From the NCBI GenBank assembly GCA_036023115.1, contig JAYKKT010000073.1:16635501-16699500 (forward strand): 64,000 nucleotides of DNA, read 5' to 3'. Below are positions 51,225 to 62,500 of the stretch, piece by piece (position 1 is the stretch's first letter; each line of letters begins with the position of its first letter). Made by a program: the position numbers and the translations under genes. The notes below the pieces were generated by a model, which made no database searches, was not told the origin of the DNA, and worked only from the letters and a program-made list of their open reading frames with translations. The DNA comes from Brasenia schreberi. Taxonomy: Eukaryota > Streptophyta > Magnoliopsida > Nymphaeales > Cabombaceae.

Positions 51225-51226
51225 AA

Positions 51227-54200
51227 ATGGCTTCTGATGAGAGGGTTCTTGCATTCGATGAGGTCTCTAAGCACAACCTCACCAAAGATTGTTGGCTTAT
51301 CATTGATGGAAAGGTTCTGATTTCTTTTTCCTTTGCTCTTCTTTTTGTTGGTATGATTTTTTTTTGGTTGCTAGTGGTTGCCTGTGGTCGATCTATGCAT
51401 CGAAATTTCTAGGTTCCTGCTTGTAGTGCTTGGTTGCGTACCTTTTTCTTCCTTTGGTGTTTGATTTAGATTTGGTTTCATGTTATCCACGGATCCTATT
51501 AATAGGCCTCTTGATTTTGGTCGTTGATTTGTTTCGGTAGTTTGTGGTTGTGTGCGTTCGATCTGTGTCTTCTCATCGTAATTTCTCTCATTCCTATTTG
51601 TGGTTCTTGGTTTCCTTCTCGTGTTTTGTCTTCACTCTTTGATTTAAATTGATTTGGTGTTGGCCGCGGATCCTCTTCATACTCCTTGATTTTGGTCGTT
51701 CATAGTGTTTCCTTACTGCTTTCTGAATTTCTAGCGTTGTTCCTAAGTGTTCTCTCTCTCTAAGTCGTGGTTCATATTTCTGAAGCATGCTGTTTCCTTG
51801 GTGTATAAGATGCAATTTCTTTTATAGAGGAAAATGCTAGGATCTTCGTAGGTATTGGGTCATTGCCGTGGTAGTACCTTCTGGCGAATCCCCTTTCCAA
51901 ACGGGCCCTTTACTAAATGTGAGACCCACTATAATCTAATGTTGAGTAAGCCCTACTGTTTAGGACGCGATATGCTTCAAATTAACACCTTTCCTGTTTT
52001 CATCTTTATGCTACTGAAGCTTACCCGTAGCCATGGGGGTGTCCTTTTTACCAGGGATGTTAAGTAGCATCTGTTCACTGTAATCGTATTCCCAAAGTGT
52101 TGGCCTTGGAGGTGGTCACACCCGTTTGTTGCAATGTGAATTCCAACAGCATATGCTCTTTGCAGCTCTTCCACTTTCTGCCTCTGTTGCTTCATCACAT
52201 TGTCATGGTTATAGTGGATTTTTATATGCCAAAACCAAAACCAACCTTGTCGTACTAAGTGCAGCAGGTACATGGATTCTTCGTAGGTCATTATGCTTTA
52301 TCTTGTATGCATTCTAATAGAATTGTTTCCTTTTACTTGAGAGTTATCAATCGAGGTTATTGATGCCTCAACAAAATCAGTAATTGCATTTAAGTATCAG
52401 AAATACACGTTTGGTGGTTTTTATTTGACTTGATAGTTTCCAACTCAGAATGGTTCCTATGAGTAACTGAGATCTAAGAGTTGGGGTTAATTCTGTTATG
52501 GATTTTAGTTGTTGCAGATAGAGCTTCAATTTAATCTTGTATTGCATGTTTTACTTGTTCCTCCAAAGAAGACCAACGTTGTTCATCAACATTCTTCACT
52601 TTGATACACATGTAGAAAATGTCACACTCGTATATTGGGATGAATAGCAATACCAGGTGATAATCTGCTGTGTTGAATTGGGTCATTCTCCAGGAAAATG
52701 TCCAGATGACGTTTTGAACATAGAATTCTTTATTTGTGTCAGCTGTCTAGATTCAAAGTGCACGAAATATCTAGCTTGTGCTCAGTGACAATGAAATATC
52801 AAGAGCTGATGATACAAATCAATGCAACTTGTTTGAGGTTACTTTTCCAGAACTAAAAGAGTGAAAGGGGAAATCACCCAATTTCCGAACAATGATTTAT
52901 ATTCCTAATGACAGGAAATCATCATAACGTCCTAATGAGTGACTATATTGTTTGAAATGAAACTGTAGATTGTGAACAATTGTATTGTTTGAAATGTAAC
53001 TGTGGATTGTGAATCTGTTTTTACAATTCTTTTACTCCACTGAAATGTGGAAGCGATGGCAACTTGATGGCACTGATAACACCTTAAGTTGGATGTGCTC
53101 TTGCAACATGGGCCTTTATTTCCGTATCTTCTGGATTAACGAGACAGAGTTAGACAGAGATCAACCATTTATATGGAAGATTGTTGCTGTCATTCATAAT
53201 TCTGAAGGATGGCATGCCGTTTGTTTGTTATTCGAACAATGGTTTGAACCCTGTGCCCCCACCTTAGAGAGATGGACCACAATTTAAGTGTCTCCCTTTG
53301 GGGAGCCATATATATCCAAAATGCTGGCAAACTTGCAGAAAATGCTTAGAGGATATCTAAATATTGTTGTTTTATTGGCCATAATTTACCGTCTTGCTCA
53401 CCTGAATTAAACATCTTTTCTAGAAGGCTCTATCATGATCTTTATTGCTTTGACATCTTGAAGGAGTTCTTCCCGGCACATCCACTCTCTGTACAAGCCG
53501 GATGTAAATATTTTATTTGTCCACGGAAATCTGTTATCAGTAAACAATGCAAGTTTCTCTTTCATCACAAAAAAATACATATTGCTCTTTTAACAGGAAG
53601 AAGACCTAAATAAACTCCCAATGCCACATGAAAACAGACATTTAAGTGCTTCCTTCAGCTGATGATTCTTTCAGTAGGCACATTATGTAAATGCCGTATC
53701 TTGCTGCCTATTATTCAGTCAAAGAACATGCGAACTTTTCAAGCGAGTCTTCAATTTTCATGAAAAATGGAGTCTAGTTTCCCCTAACTATCCAATTGCA
53801 AACATTGTAATCCAGCATTTGTACACTGAAACTGCTCTACGTGTCTCTTTTGTGCATAGGTATATGATGTAACCTCATTCATGGATGATCATCCTGGAGG
53901 AGATGAGGTTCTGCTTTCTGCGACTGGTACGCATCAATATTTCCTTTTATTTGACAACTGCCTCCTGTAAGTGTAGCGAAATTGCATGCATGTCTCTGTC
54001 TGCGTATGTATGCATGCTTGTGTGTCTGTGGTTCTGCTTTCTGTAATTTGTATGCATCCAATATCTCCTTTTATATGAAAACTGCATCCTAAGTGTAGTA
54101 AAATTGGGTGTGTGCGCATGTGTTCGCCTGTTAATGTCTTCTAAAGAGCTGGGCTCGATTCAATAGAGGTCCTTTGGTGTAACCCTGAATCCGTTCTCCT

Positions 54201-54458
54201 TTTGCAGGAAAAGATGCAACTAATGATTTTGAGGATGTTGGCCACAGCAAGGCGGCAAGAGAGATGATGGCTCAATACTGCATAGGTAAGATTGATGTCT
54301 CAACGATCCCTCTGAAGCGCACATATGTTCCAACTCAGCAAGCATCGTACAGTCCAGATAAAACACCTGAGTTCGTGATTAAGATTTTACAGTTTCTGGT
54401 ACCGCTGCTGATCTTGGGCTTAGCCGTTGTTGTGAGATACTATACGAAGGCCAGCTGA
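51227..54458 (+). CDS. Cytochrome b5, ER tail-anchored
   Basis: Three exons, 51227-51313, 53860-53926 and 54208-54458, with GT-AG borders, give 134 residues, the usual length for plant cytochrome b5. The heme domain covers residues 1-~80. The axial histidines are H40 in DDHPGGDE and H64 in [11 protein letters not shown] linker with [11 protein letters not shown] follows, then one membrane span, [20 protein letters not shown] (about 105-127), and a short YYTKAS tail, as in ER-anchored isoforms. It passes electrons from cytochrome b5 or P450 reductase to desaturases, fatty-acid hydroxylases and P450s on the cytosolic face of the ER. The ATG at 51227 is the family start ([13 protein letters not shown]). 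Intron 1 is 2.5 kb and has no recognised transposon. No defects were found, so this looks like a working gene. Confidence 0.95.
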
Positions 54459-56784
54459 AGAATTCCCGTTAGGTCCATTGTGTCTTTCTGTTGACTTGGT
54501 GAATTATTGTGATGAACTTGTCTTTCTGTCAACGTGGTGAGTTTTAGTGATGAATTCAAAGCATCAATTGAACAACTATAAATTTGCTTTTGCATGAAGA
54601 ATTGTGCTGCCTGTTTACAAATTCTTTTTTTGGGTCATATCTAGAGGGCATATGCCTGCTTGTGGACTTTTTATGTGCAACTAGTGGCTTTGTTTGTCTG
54701 AATGGTGTGCCTTTGTTTATCTGAATTGTGATGCCAATCTCGATTTGCCAGCTGGTTCAATTGTTTTCATTCACATAGGGCATCTGCTTTAGCAAACCGA
54801 AGTTAAGACTTGGTTGAAGAATAAACTTCTTGCAATGAGGAAAAACAGTGGAACAAATTGAAATTGATGAATTAAAGCTGCAAATGAGCTCTTACGAGCT
54901 TATTATTTCTCGTGCTTGGGTTGTCGCCTGTTTGCGGCTTGTTTTGTTTGCTTATTTAAGATGATCTGAGCTCGTATGGAGGCAAGGTTTGAGCTAGACA
55001 AGTCGCAGATGCACAGGCTGGTTGAGCTTTAAAAAGTTCAAATCGTAATGCTTTTGAAGGAAATTAGACTATTGCTCGTTTGATTGAAACGTAGCCTTTA
55101 TTTTCTTAATATGGATGGACATGTAAATGTCATGTACTCAACTACATGAGTATGTGTGAACCAAGCTGAGGTGAGCTAGATTGAGCTTGACCCGTGTTGA
55201 AATGAGCTGAATAGCGAGTAGCTTGTCTCGTTTGGCAACTAGAACTATAAATGTTCAGTTGTGTTCTCGTGTCTGCGGTATGTGTTCCACGTTGTGTTTG
55301 TTTTTGTCCACCCAAACACAAAAGGGGCATACTACCTTAGGCAAGCCTTTATCCCAATAGGAAGTGGGTAGGGCTAGGGCGGTGCAATACGATACCATAA
55401 GAGTTCCTTTTGGAAGGTTTCTAAATATATGGGTTTTTTTGGAGGTTAATGAAGGTGAACAGGGTTTCTGAATCATACTTCACATATATTAATTTTTGAG
55501 AGAGAGAGAGTATATTTAGCACTATTAAACCTCAGTTCTGGAGTAATATATGGTATAAACACTCGTAGGTTATGCAATTGCGACTTACAAATTGATACAC
55601 AACCTATTAATACTTGATGATTCCTTTTAAGGCATAGAAAGGCATCCACGAACCGGTCACTTTGGGCAATTCGTATTTATATTGGGATCATTGAAGGATT
55701 TGAAGTAATTTGTTTATGGAACTCGAGATCAAAGATGACAGCATTTAGCGGTCAGCATCCCACCAACCAACTGTAAGGCATCTGTTTTATCCCGTAGCTA
55801 GGTTTGTTTATGGAGGAGGGATTTCCGCCTTGAACGGAGTGGATTTGAAGAGTGGAAACCGGCACAAAAATAGAGACGGAGAGAGCAAGGAAATCCTCGA
55901 CGGGGATCAGGGTAGGGACGGTAATAGCGAGTCTATGTCTCACGAACCCACCCTCTCATTGATTTTAGAAAGTTAGGTCCTTCTAAAAATAAAACAAACT
56001 ATAAGAGAAAATAAATAAAATAAAGTATTACCTCCTTTTTTGAATTCGTGAGTTCATTGTCATTCTCTACATTTCATCTATAATAATATGTTCCAATTTA
56101 GATACATTTACATAAAATTTGAATATCTCTATTTTCCTTGACGGTCCTTGCGAAACCTATGAAAACACGAGGATGAAGATGGAGTTGTATTTGGTCCCGT
56201 TGCGGGCATGGAGACAGGATTCTGAAGTGGAAATGAGGGTGAAAACTTTGATCCCGCCGCACCCATGAACATTCCTACTCATAGCGGAACGATCAAAAGG
56301 ATGCATGTCGAGAATATGCTCCAAAGGGTGCACGTTGTGCTCCAAAGGGTGCATGTTGGACCTCATATAGGGATGGCAATGGGGCGGGTTAGGCGGGTTT
56401 TACTCCTAGGCAACCGGCCCTCACTAAAAAATTATCATTATTCCCCGCCAGCCCTGCCCTGAGGGTCTTGAGGTTCAAAACCCACAAGCACCTCGCACTC
56501 GCCCCAGTATAATCCGCCTCCACTTTGACCTGCAAGTAATTAATTTAAAAAAGCAATCTAGTATAATGCAAATTTTGTATAAAACATTGAAACTTAATTA
56601 AATATATGTTGATCTTGTAGGGCATTAATTAAAAAAATAAAGATCCTATTACCTCCCACTCCCTAAAAGGGGATCCTCCTCCTAACTTCTCCACCCCCCT
56701 CTTCAATATGTGATCAATATGTGACTAAGCCTTCAGTGATGGGGCATCATTCTTGGTGAGCCTTTTGACTGAGGCCTGCTAATG
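54459..56784 (+). other. Cytochrome b5 3' UTR and intergenic region
   Basis: The first ~150 bp should be 3' UTR. Beyond it I see only AT-rich sequence, a GATGGCAATGGGGCGGGTTAG-like patch at 56372 that recalls a common plant repeat end, and no coding similarity. Confidence 0.5.
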
Positions 56785-56800
56785 ACCAATGCATGCAATA

Positions 56801-57182
56801 CTACAACAACTAAGCCTTTTCCCATACTAGATGGGGTCGGCTACATGGATTCTTTGTTTCCACATATCCTTATCATGTGCCATGCTAGCAGTTAACTCCC
56901 AATAAGCTAGATTATTTTTTATTGTTTCTTTCCAACACTTTTGTGGTCGTCCTCTACCTCTTTTAATATTTTCCAAATTTAGTTTTTCTAACCTTCTTAG
57001 AGGTTCTTCTTTTGATCTTCTTTCTATATGTCCAAATCATCTTAAACAATGTTCTCTCATGTAAACTCCGCCCATATAAGGGATCACCCTTGCATTGCCG
57101 GTCGCAAGCCCGGATAAAGGAGGAGGGTTGTGTTAGGCTTCCGACAGCCAGCGTAAAACTTCGTCGGATTTTTATAACATGA
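56801..57182 (-). mobile_element. Twin-primed RTE LINE with inverted 5' segment
   Basis: A 16-bp target duplication ACCAATGCATGCAATA lies at 56785-56800 and 57183-57198. 56801-57059 is the RTE 3' end on the minus strand. 57060-57182 is the RTE 5' UTR on the plus strand, starting at the family's 5' end (AAACTCCGCCCATATAAGG) and running to the ORF start region (ATAACATG). Confidence 0.93.
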
Positions 57183-57198
57183 ACCAATGCATGCAATA

Positions 57199-57427
57199 TC
57201 TAAGTTAATTATTATAAGGTCATTTAATTTATAAAATTACATATTATTAAATTAGAGTGTGTATACTTGGTGAGCCATTTACACACACGCACCCCCGCTT
57301 GTGGGTCTTCTTTTATCTCTCTCCACTCCACAACGAGGTGAATTTTCACCATTGTGAATCTGCTTCATCAAGAGCGGGGCATGGTGGGTACTCGCAGAGC
57401 GGGTAGGCATTGTATTCCCCAGCATCA
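57199..57427 (+). other. Spacer, nothing recognised
   Basis: AT-rich flank between the RTE and the SINE. Confidence 0.4.
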
Positions 57428-57578
57428 CACACTCAATTTTTTTTTGTTACAAGAGGAGGCCAAAGTCTAACACTCATACCCACACATGCACTTGAGAGTC
57501 GAACTCCCCACCAGCAACAACGACGCTAGAACTCCCTAACTGAGCTAACCCACTGATGCATCACATTCTTTTTTTTTT
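57428..57578 (-). mobile_element. tRNA-derived SINE (minus strand)
   Basis: On the minus strand, A-box GGTTAGCTCAGTTAGGGAG, B-box GGGGAGTTCGACTCTC, then GGCCTCCTCTTGTAAC and an A-tract. It has the same 3' end as the SINE at 50220. Confidence 0.82.
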
Positions 57579-57997
57579 TTGAGTGGAAAGTAGAGATAAT
57601 GCAATATTTGAGTATTTCATGTTGTTTGTATAATTCTCTTATGTTCATTGGTTTGAGTGTATATCATAAAAGGAAAAGGATCCACGTTGCAGTTCTTTTG
57701 TCCATTCAATTTTTGGAAAGATGAAGATGCACTAAGAGTCCTAGTTGGAGTTGATCGCTTATGACAGTTCCCTTTGTGCGAGGCAAATGACTCTCAGACG
57801 CTTCGACGTCCATGTTCATCATACTCATCAACTCATGTTTATCCTACTTTGAATGTCATTGCTTGGTCCACTCTCTAAGTTTGCTGAAGATTCAAATGAA
57901 TCTGTACACGTTTTCTAACTGTTGTTATTCTTATTCATTATAATTATTCACGACTACATTTATAACACTTGGTGCAAAATACCTATTTAACTTTAAC
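57579..57997 (+). other. Intergenic sequence, nothing recognised
   Basis: AT-rich, no coding similarity. Confidence 0.4.
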
Positions 57998-58015
57998 CTC
58001 TCTCTCTCTCTCTAC

Positions 58016-58065
<50 letters not shown>
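57998..58065 (+). repeat. (CT)n-(TA)n-(GA)n self-complementary microsatellite
   Basis: A CT tract at 57998-58013, a TA tract at 58016-58038 and a GA tract to 58065. The outer arms are complementary, so one strand can fold back on the TA core. Confidence 0.95.
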
Positions 58066-58779
58066 CTACTACCACTCTAGTTTGTGACCATGTAAGTTTT
58101 GAATTAATGTAAAGTAAGATCAAACTTCTATTTTTGTTAGATTTGAGTCAAGTGTGCTTGAAGCTAGTGCCAGTTGCACCCACCACACAAATATCAACAC
58201 ATATGCATGCATACACACAAATACATATATGCTATACATGTATTTTTTAAATCAAGTACATTTTTCAAAACAAAACTATATTTTTTGCTTTTAAAATGTA
58301 AACATCAATCATCCATCTAGACACGGTCGGTTCAAAACCGGCCCAATGGTTCGACAAACCGGCCTACAAACCGAAACTATAATTAGACCCGAAAATGTCC
58401 CAATTCGGTTATGGTTTGTCTATTTAGAAAACTGGTATGGAACTAGAACCAGAACCACTATAAAACTAACGGTTTAGGTTCTGGTTCAAACCATCGGGCC
58501 GGTTGTGGTTCCGAATCGAATCGTTGGTTTAGTGTCTGGTTCCAAATCCAAGACTACTGAAAATTGGATCCGGAAGTACCCCAAAACCAGATTTGAAACC
58601 ATTTAAAAATAGATCTAGAACCAGAACCAGATCCACAATAAAATCAGATCTGGAATCATCATGAAATCGGAACCGAACCCAAAATCGTAAAACCAGAAAC
58701 CAAACATGTCTACATCCATCTTTTAGAATATATAGTTGAGATTTATTTGATATACTACCATTTAATATATCAAGCTTCC

Positions 58780-58783
<4 letters not shown>
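58066..58783 (+). other. Intergenic region with AACCGG/GGTTCTGG words
   Basis: The part from 58325 to 58700 is full of GGTTC, AACCGG and ACCAGAACC words in both directions, as in ends of some non-autonomous plant repeats. I could not define termini. Confidence 0.35.

Positions 58784-58874
<91 letters not shown>
58784..58874 (+). repeat. (CT)n-(TA)n microsatellite
   Basis: A CT tract at 58784-58816 followed by a TA tract to 58874. Confidence 0.96.
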
Positions 58875-58876
<2 letters not shown>

Positions 58877-58959
58877 CCCTTTTCCAACCATGAATCAAAC
58901 TATGGTTGTATATTCGGACCCCTTTGCTGTAAGTTTGAGTCCCCCTGTGGAGACAATCT

Positions 58960-59596
58960 CTTTATTTTAATGTTTAGTGGGCTTCTCCCAACAAAGTTGT
59001 AACGTATAAGGGGGCATATAGGTTTCTTTCTATTCAATAAAGTGATCATTTGCTTTCATTTCTTTTGCCTACTTACGGACTCAAAAGAACTTATGTGAAC
59101 TTAACGTTCTTACTTCCGCACCATGCACGAACTAGAGTGAAGGTTGGGATACAACGGGCATGGTTATGGGCCAATCATGTTGCCAAACAATTTGGTATAT
59201 GGGCAAGGTTTGACTCGAAGTCAAAAACTTGGAATCGATGGCTTGGTGTTGGTATTGGGGACGTCGGCATGGCAACGACTTAAGAAGTGATGATGGATCC
59301 TTTACCACTGGTTCAGGGGGAGAACCAACGAGAGAAAGGGAAGAGCAAGAAGAGCATGTCTACGGTGGACTTAAGAAGTGATGATGGATCCTTTACCACT
59401 GGTTCAGGGGGAGAACCAACGAGAGAAAGGGAAGAGCAAGAAGAGCATGTCTACTGTGGATTTAGACTTTGTTGCCGGAGGAAGAGTGTGCTTCCTTAAG
59501 AAAGTCATTGGCACGGGCTACAACTGATAATGACAAAATCAATGTGGAGTTGTTTGATGGTAAGACATCCCTAGAGGATCATGTACAATTCTTTGT
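58960..59596 (+). mobile_element. Retroelement gag/leader-like fragment with a 91-bp tandem duplication (tentative)
   Basis: The frame around 59545 reads NDKINVELFDGKTSLEDHV, which resembles the start of some Copia gag proteins. Two 91-bp units, 59280-59370 and 59371-59461, share TTAAGAAGTGATGATGG... and differ at only a few bases at the end. The fragment stops where the LTR of element F begins. Family assignment is uncertain. Confidence 0.35.
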
Positions 59597-62500
59597 TGGC
59601 CGCGTTCTCAGAAGCCGACTGATGCCTCGTCTTCCCGGTAGCCGGTGTCTGATGTCTTCCTGTCCACATTCGGTTTGCAGCGGAAATATATTGTTTGTAT
59701 GTTTTTGAGGTTTCTTCACAGCGGCCTTCCCAAGGAGACAACGTATACTCAATATTCAGTATTTATATGTTTTCTCTATGTATATGTGTTTTGTATACGC
59801 ACTGCTCTTATATAGTAGTGTCTGCTCCATGTCGCCTAGCTTTCATGCTGGGTTTTCCTCATCTGAGCAGTGTATCTAGGTTGTTACCGAAAAATCCGGT
59901 AACGGTCCGGTGGTTACAGTAATGACCCTATCCATAATTCCTCTTCGGGTAATGGTATGGATGGCCAGTCCAGTCGTTACCCAGCTGAGTTGCCAAGAAT
60001 ATCCACTATAATATATATGTAACATCTCCCACTTGGCCATTCGAGTCAAGTGTACTGACATACTGGTTTTTCTCCCACCTTTCCAGGATTTACCTAGTAA
60101 TGTCATTTCTTGATTACTATTGCAATCAATACCTTTTGTGTGGTTATTTTCTTACACAACAACGTGCCCGTTGTGTGATTATTTTCCTACACAACATTAT
60201 GCCCGTTGTGTGCTTATTTTCCTACACAACATTTTATCCATTGTGTGGTTATTTCTCTACACAATATTTTACCTATTGTGTGGCTATTTTCCACCACAAT
60301 AATCAAACATACCTCAAACCCATGTTTGTAACATGTTTTGAGAAAAATTCCTCTGTTATGCCTTTAGTCAAGGGGTCTGCCAACATATCATTTGTTGGCA
60401 TATATGAGATGGATATTTCATTTCTCATAACCATATCATGAACATAGTGGTATTTTACCATTATATGCTTGCTTTTTGAGCAATCAGCTCCACTCTTAAT
60501 GAGAGTAATTACTCATTGTTATCACAGTAAATGATAACTGGCTTGTCAGTCATTTTCAACTTCAAATCACGTATGAAGCAGCTTATCCAGACAACACTCA
60601 TTGCAGCCATACAATAAGCTACATACTCAGCTTCCTATGTATTCAAAGCTACACAACCTTGTTTCTTGCATGCCAAAGAAATACCACCACCTCCAAATAA
60701 GAATATTTGTCTAGAAGTTGATTTGTTGTCATTTTTGCTCCCAGTAAAGTCAGTATCTGAGTATCCTACTACTCTCAGTTTATTTGCTTGAAAACATAGT
60801 TTCAAGTCTCTTGTTCCTTTCAGATATCTTAAAATCTTTTTCACAACTATCCAATACTGTCATCCAGGATTACTTTGATATCTACTTACAAGACCAACAA
60901 CAAAGCAGATATCAGATCTTATACACAACATAGCATACATCAAGCTACCAACATCTTATGTATAAGGAACATTAGGCTTATCGTCTCCTTTACCGGGACA
61001 ATCAACCTTACTAAGTTTAACCCCTTTTGCAACAGGTATATCATCAAACTTGCATTCACCCATTTTAAACTTCTTGAGGATATAATCAATATATCTTTCC
61101 AGACTCAAGCATAAGAGTCTAGATTCTCTATCTCGAGAAATCTTTATTCGAAGGATATAGGATGCTTCCCCCATATCCTTCATTTCGAACTTCGAGTTCA
61201 ACCATAACTTGGTTTTAACAATCATTTCGTTGTCGTTTCCAGTCAACAATATGTCATCTACATATAATGATAGAATGACAAAGTGACTCCCACTGTTCAG
61301 ACCCAAGTTCTATAATTACATTTTTAAAAGTCAAATACCATTGGCGAGGTGACTGTTTCAGGCCATATAGGGATTTTTCAATCTATGTACTTTATCTTCT
61401 TATCCTTCAACTACAAATTCTTCGGGCTACTGTATATATATGATTTTATCTAAATCTCCATTTAGAAATGTTGTCTTTACATCTAACTAATGTAAATTCA
61501 AATTATAATATGCAGATATTGCCAGGATTATTCGTATGGATACAAATTTCGCAACTGAAGAATATGTCTCATGATTATCTATCCCCTCTTTTTGCGAAAA
61601 ACCCTTTGCAACCAACCTCGCTTTAAACTTTTTAATTGTATCATCGACTTTGTATTTCTTTTTCAGAACCCATTTACAACCTATGACTTTCCTTCCTTTT
61701 GAAAAATCAGTCAATTCCCAGACTTGGTTTTTCTCAATGGATTTAATTTCCTCATCCATGACTTTCTCCTAGTTTGTTGCTTCTCATGAATTCATAGTTT
61801 GCTGATAAGTCAAGTTATCAGTCAACTAATCTAAATCCATCAAATTACACACTTCTTCTGAAAGATAAGTGTGATTATCTTTTAAGTAGGACAGAGTTGC
61901 TCTTGGCCTTTTATGTCCACTTAAGGTTTCAGTTGTTTAAGAAAGATCTTTTATAGCCTCAAAAGGTGATTGATCTAGGTCTACTAGATCATCGACACAT
62001 TCATCATTATTTTCTAAGATGTCATTCTTAGTATCTTCGAAGAATTCAACATCTCTGCTTTCAATTACTCCATGGTCTTTATGATAAAACCGATATCCTT
62101 TTGAACATTTTAGATATCTAATAAATATACATGTTAAGGACTTACTGTCTAGCTTATTTTTAAACTGATAAAGGATCTTTACATGTGCAACAGATCTCCA
62201 CCTCTTAAGATAACCTACGTTGGGTATTCTTCCAAACCACATCTCATATGGTGTAGTGAATATAACTTTACATGGTACCCTATTGAGTATGTAAATTGTT
62301 GTACTTACTGCTTCTCCCCAAAATACCCTTGGTAGAGAGGTATCGATCAACATAGACCTTCTCATATTCAGCAAGGTTCTGTTGTATCTCTCAGCTACAC
62401 CATTTTGTTAAGGTGTCCTAGGCATTGTATTTTGCTTTGCAATACCAAAGTCTTTACAGAATTTAAGAAATTTTGCAGAGGTATATTCATCACCTATATC

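Noticed and set aside
53009..53287. A 92-codon frame in intron 1 of the cytochrome b5 gene
   Set aside because: No recognisable domain and no splice links; treated as chance.
58900..58990. Another SINE, from a B-box-like GTAAGTTTGAGTCCCC
   Set aside because: No A box at the right distance and no tail; too weak to list.
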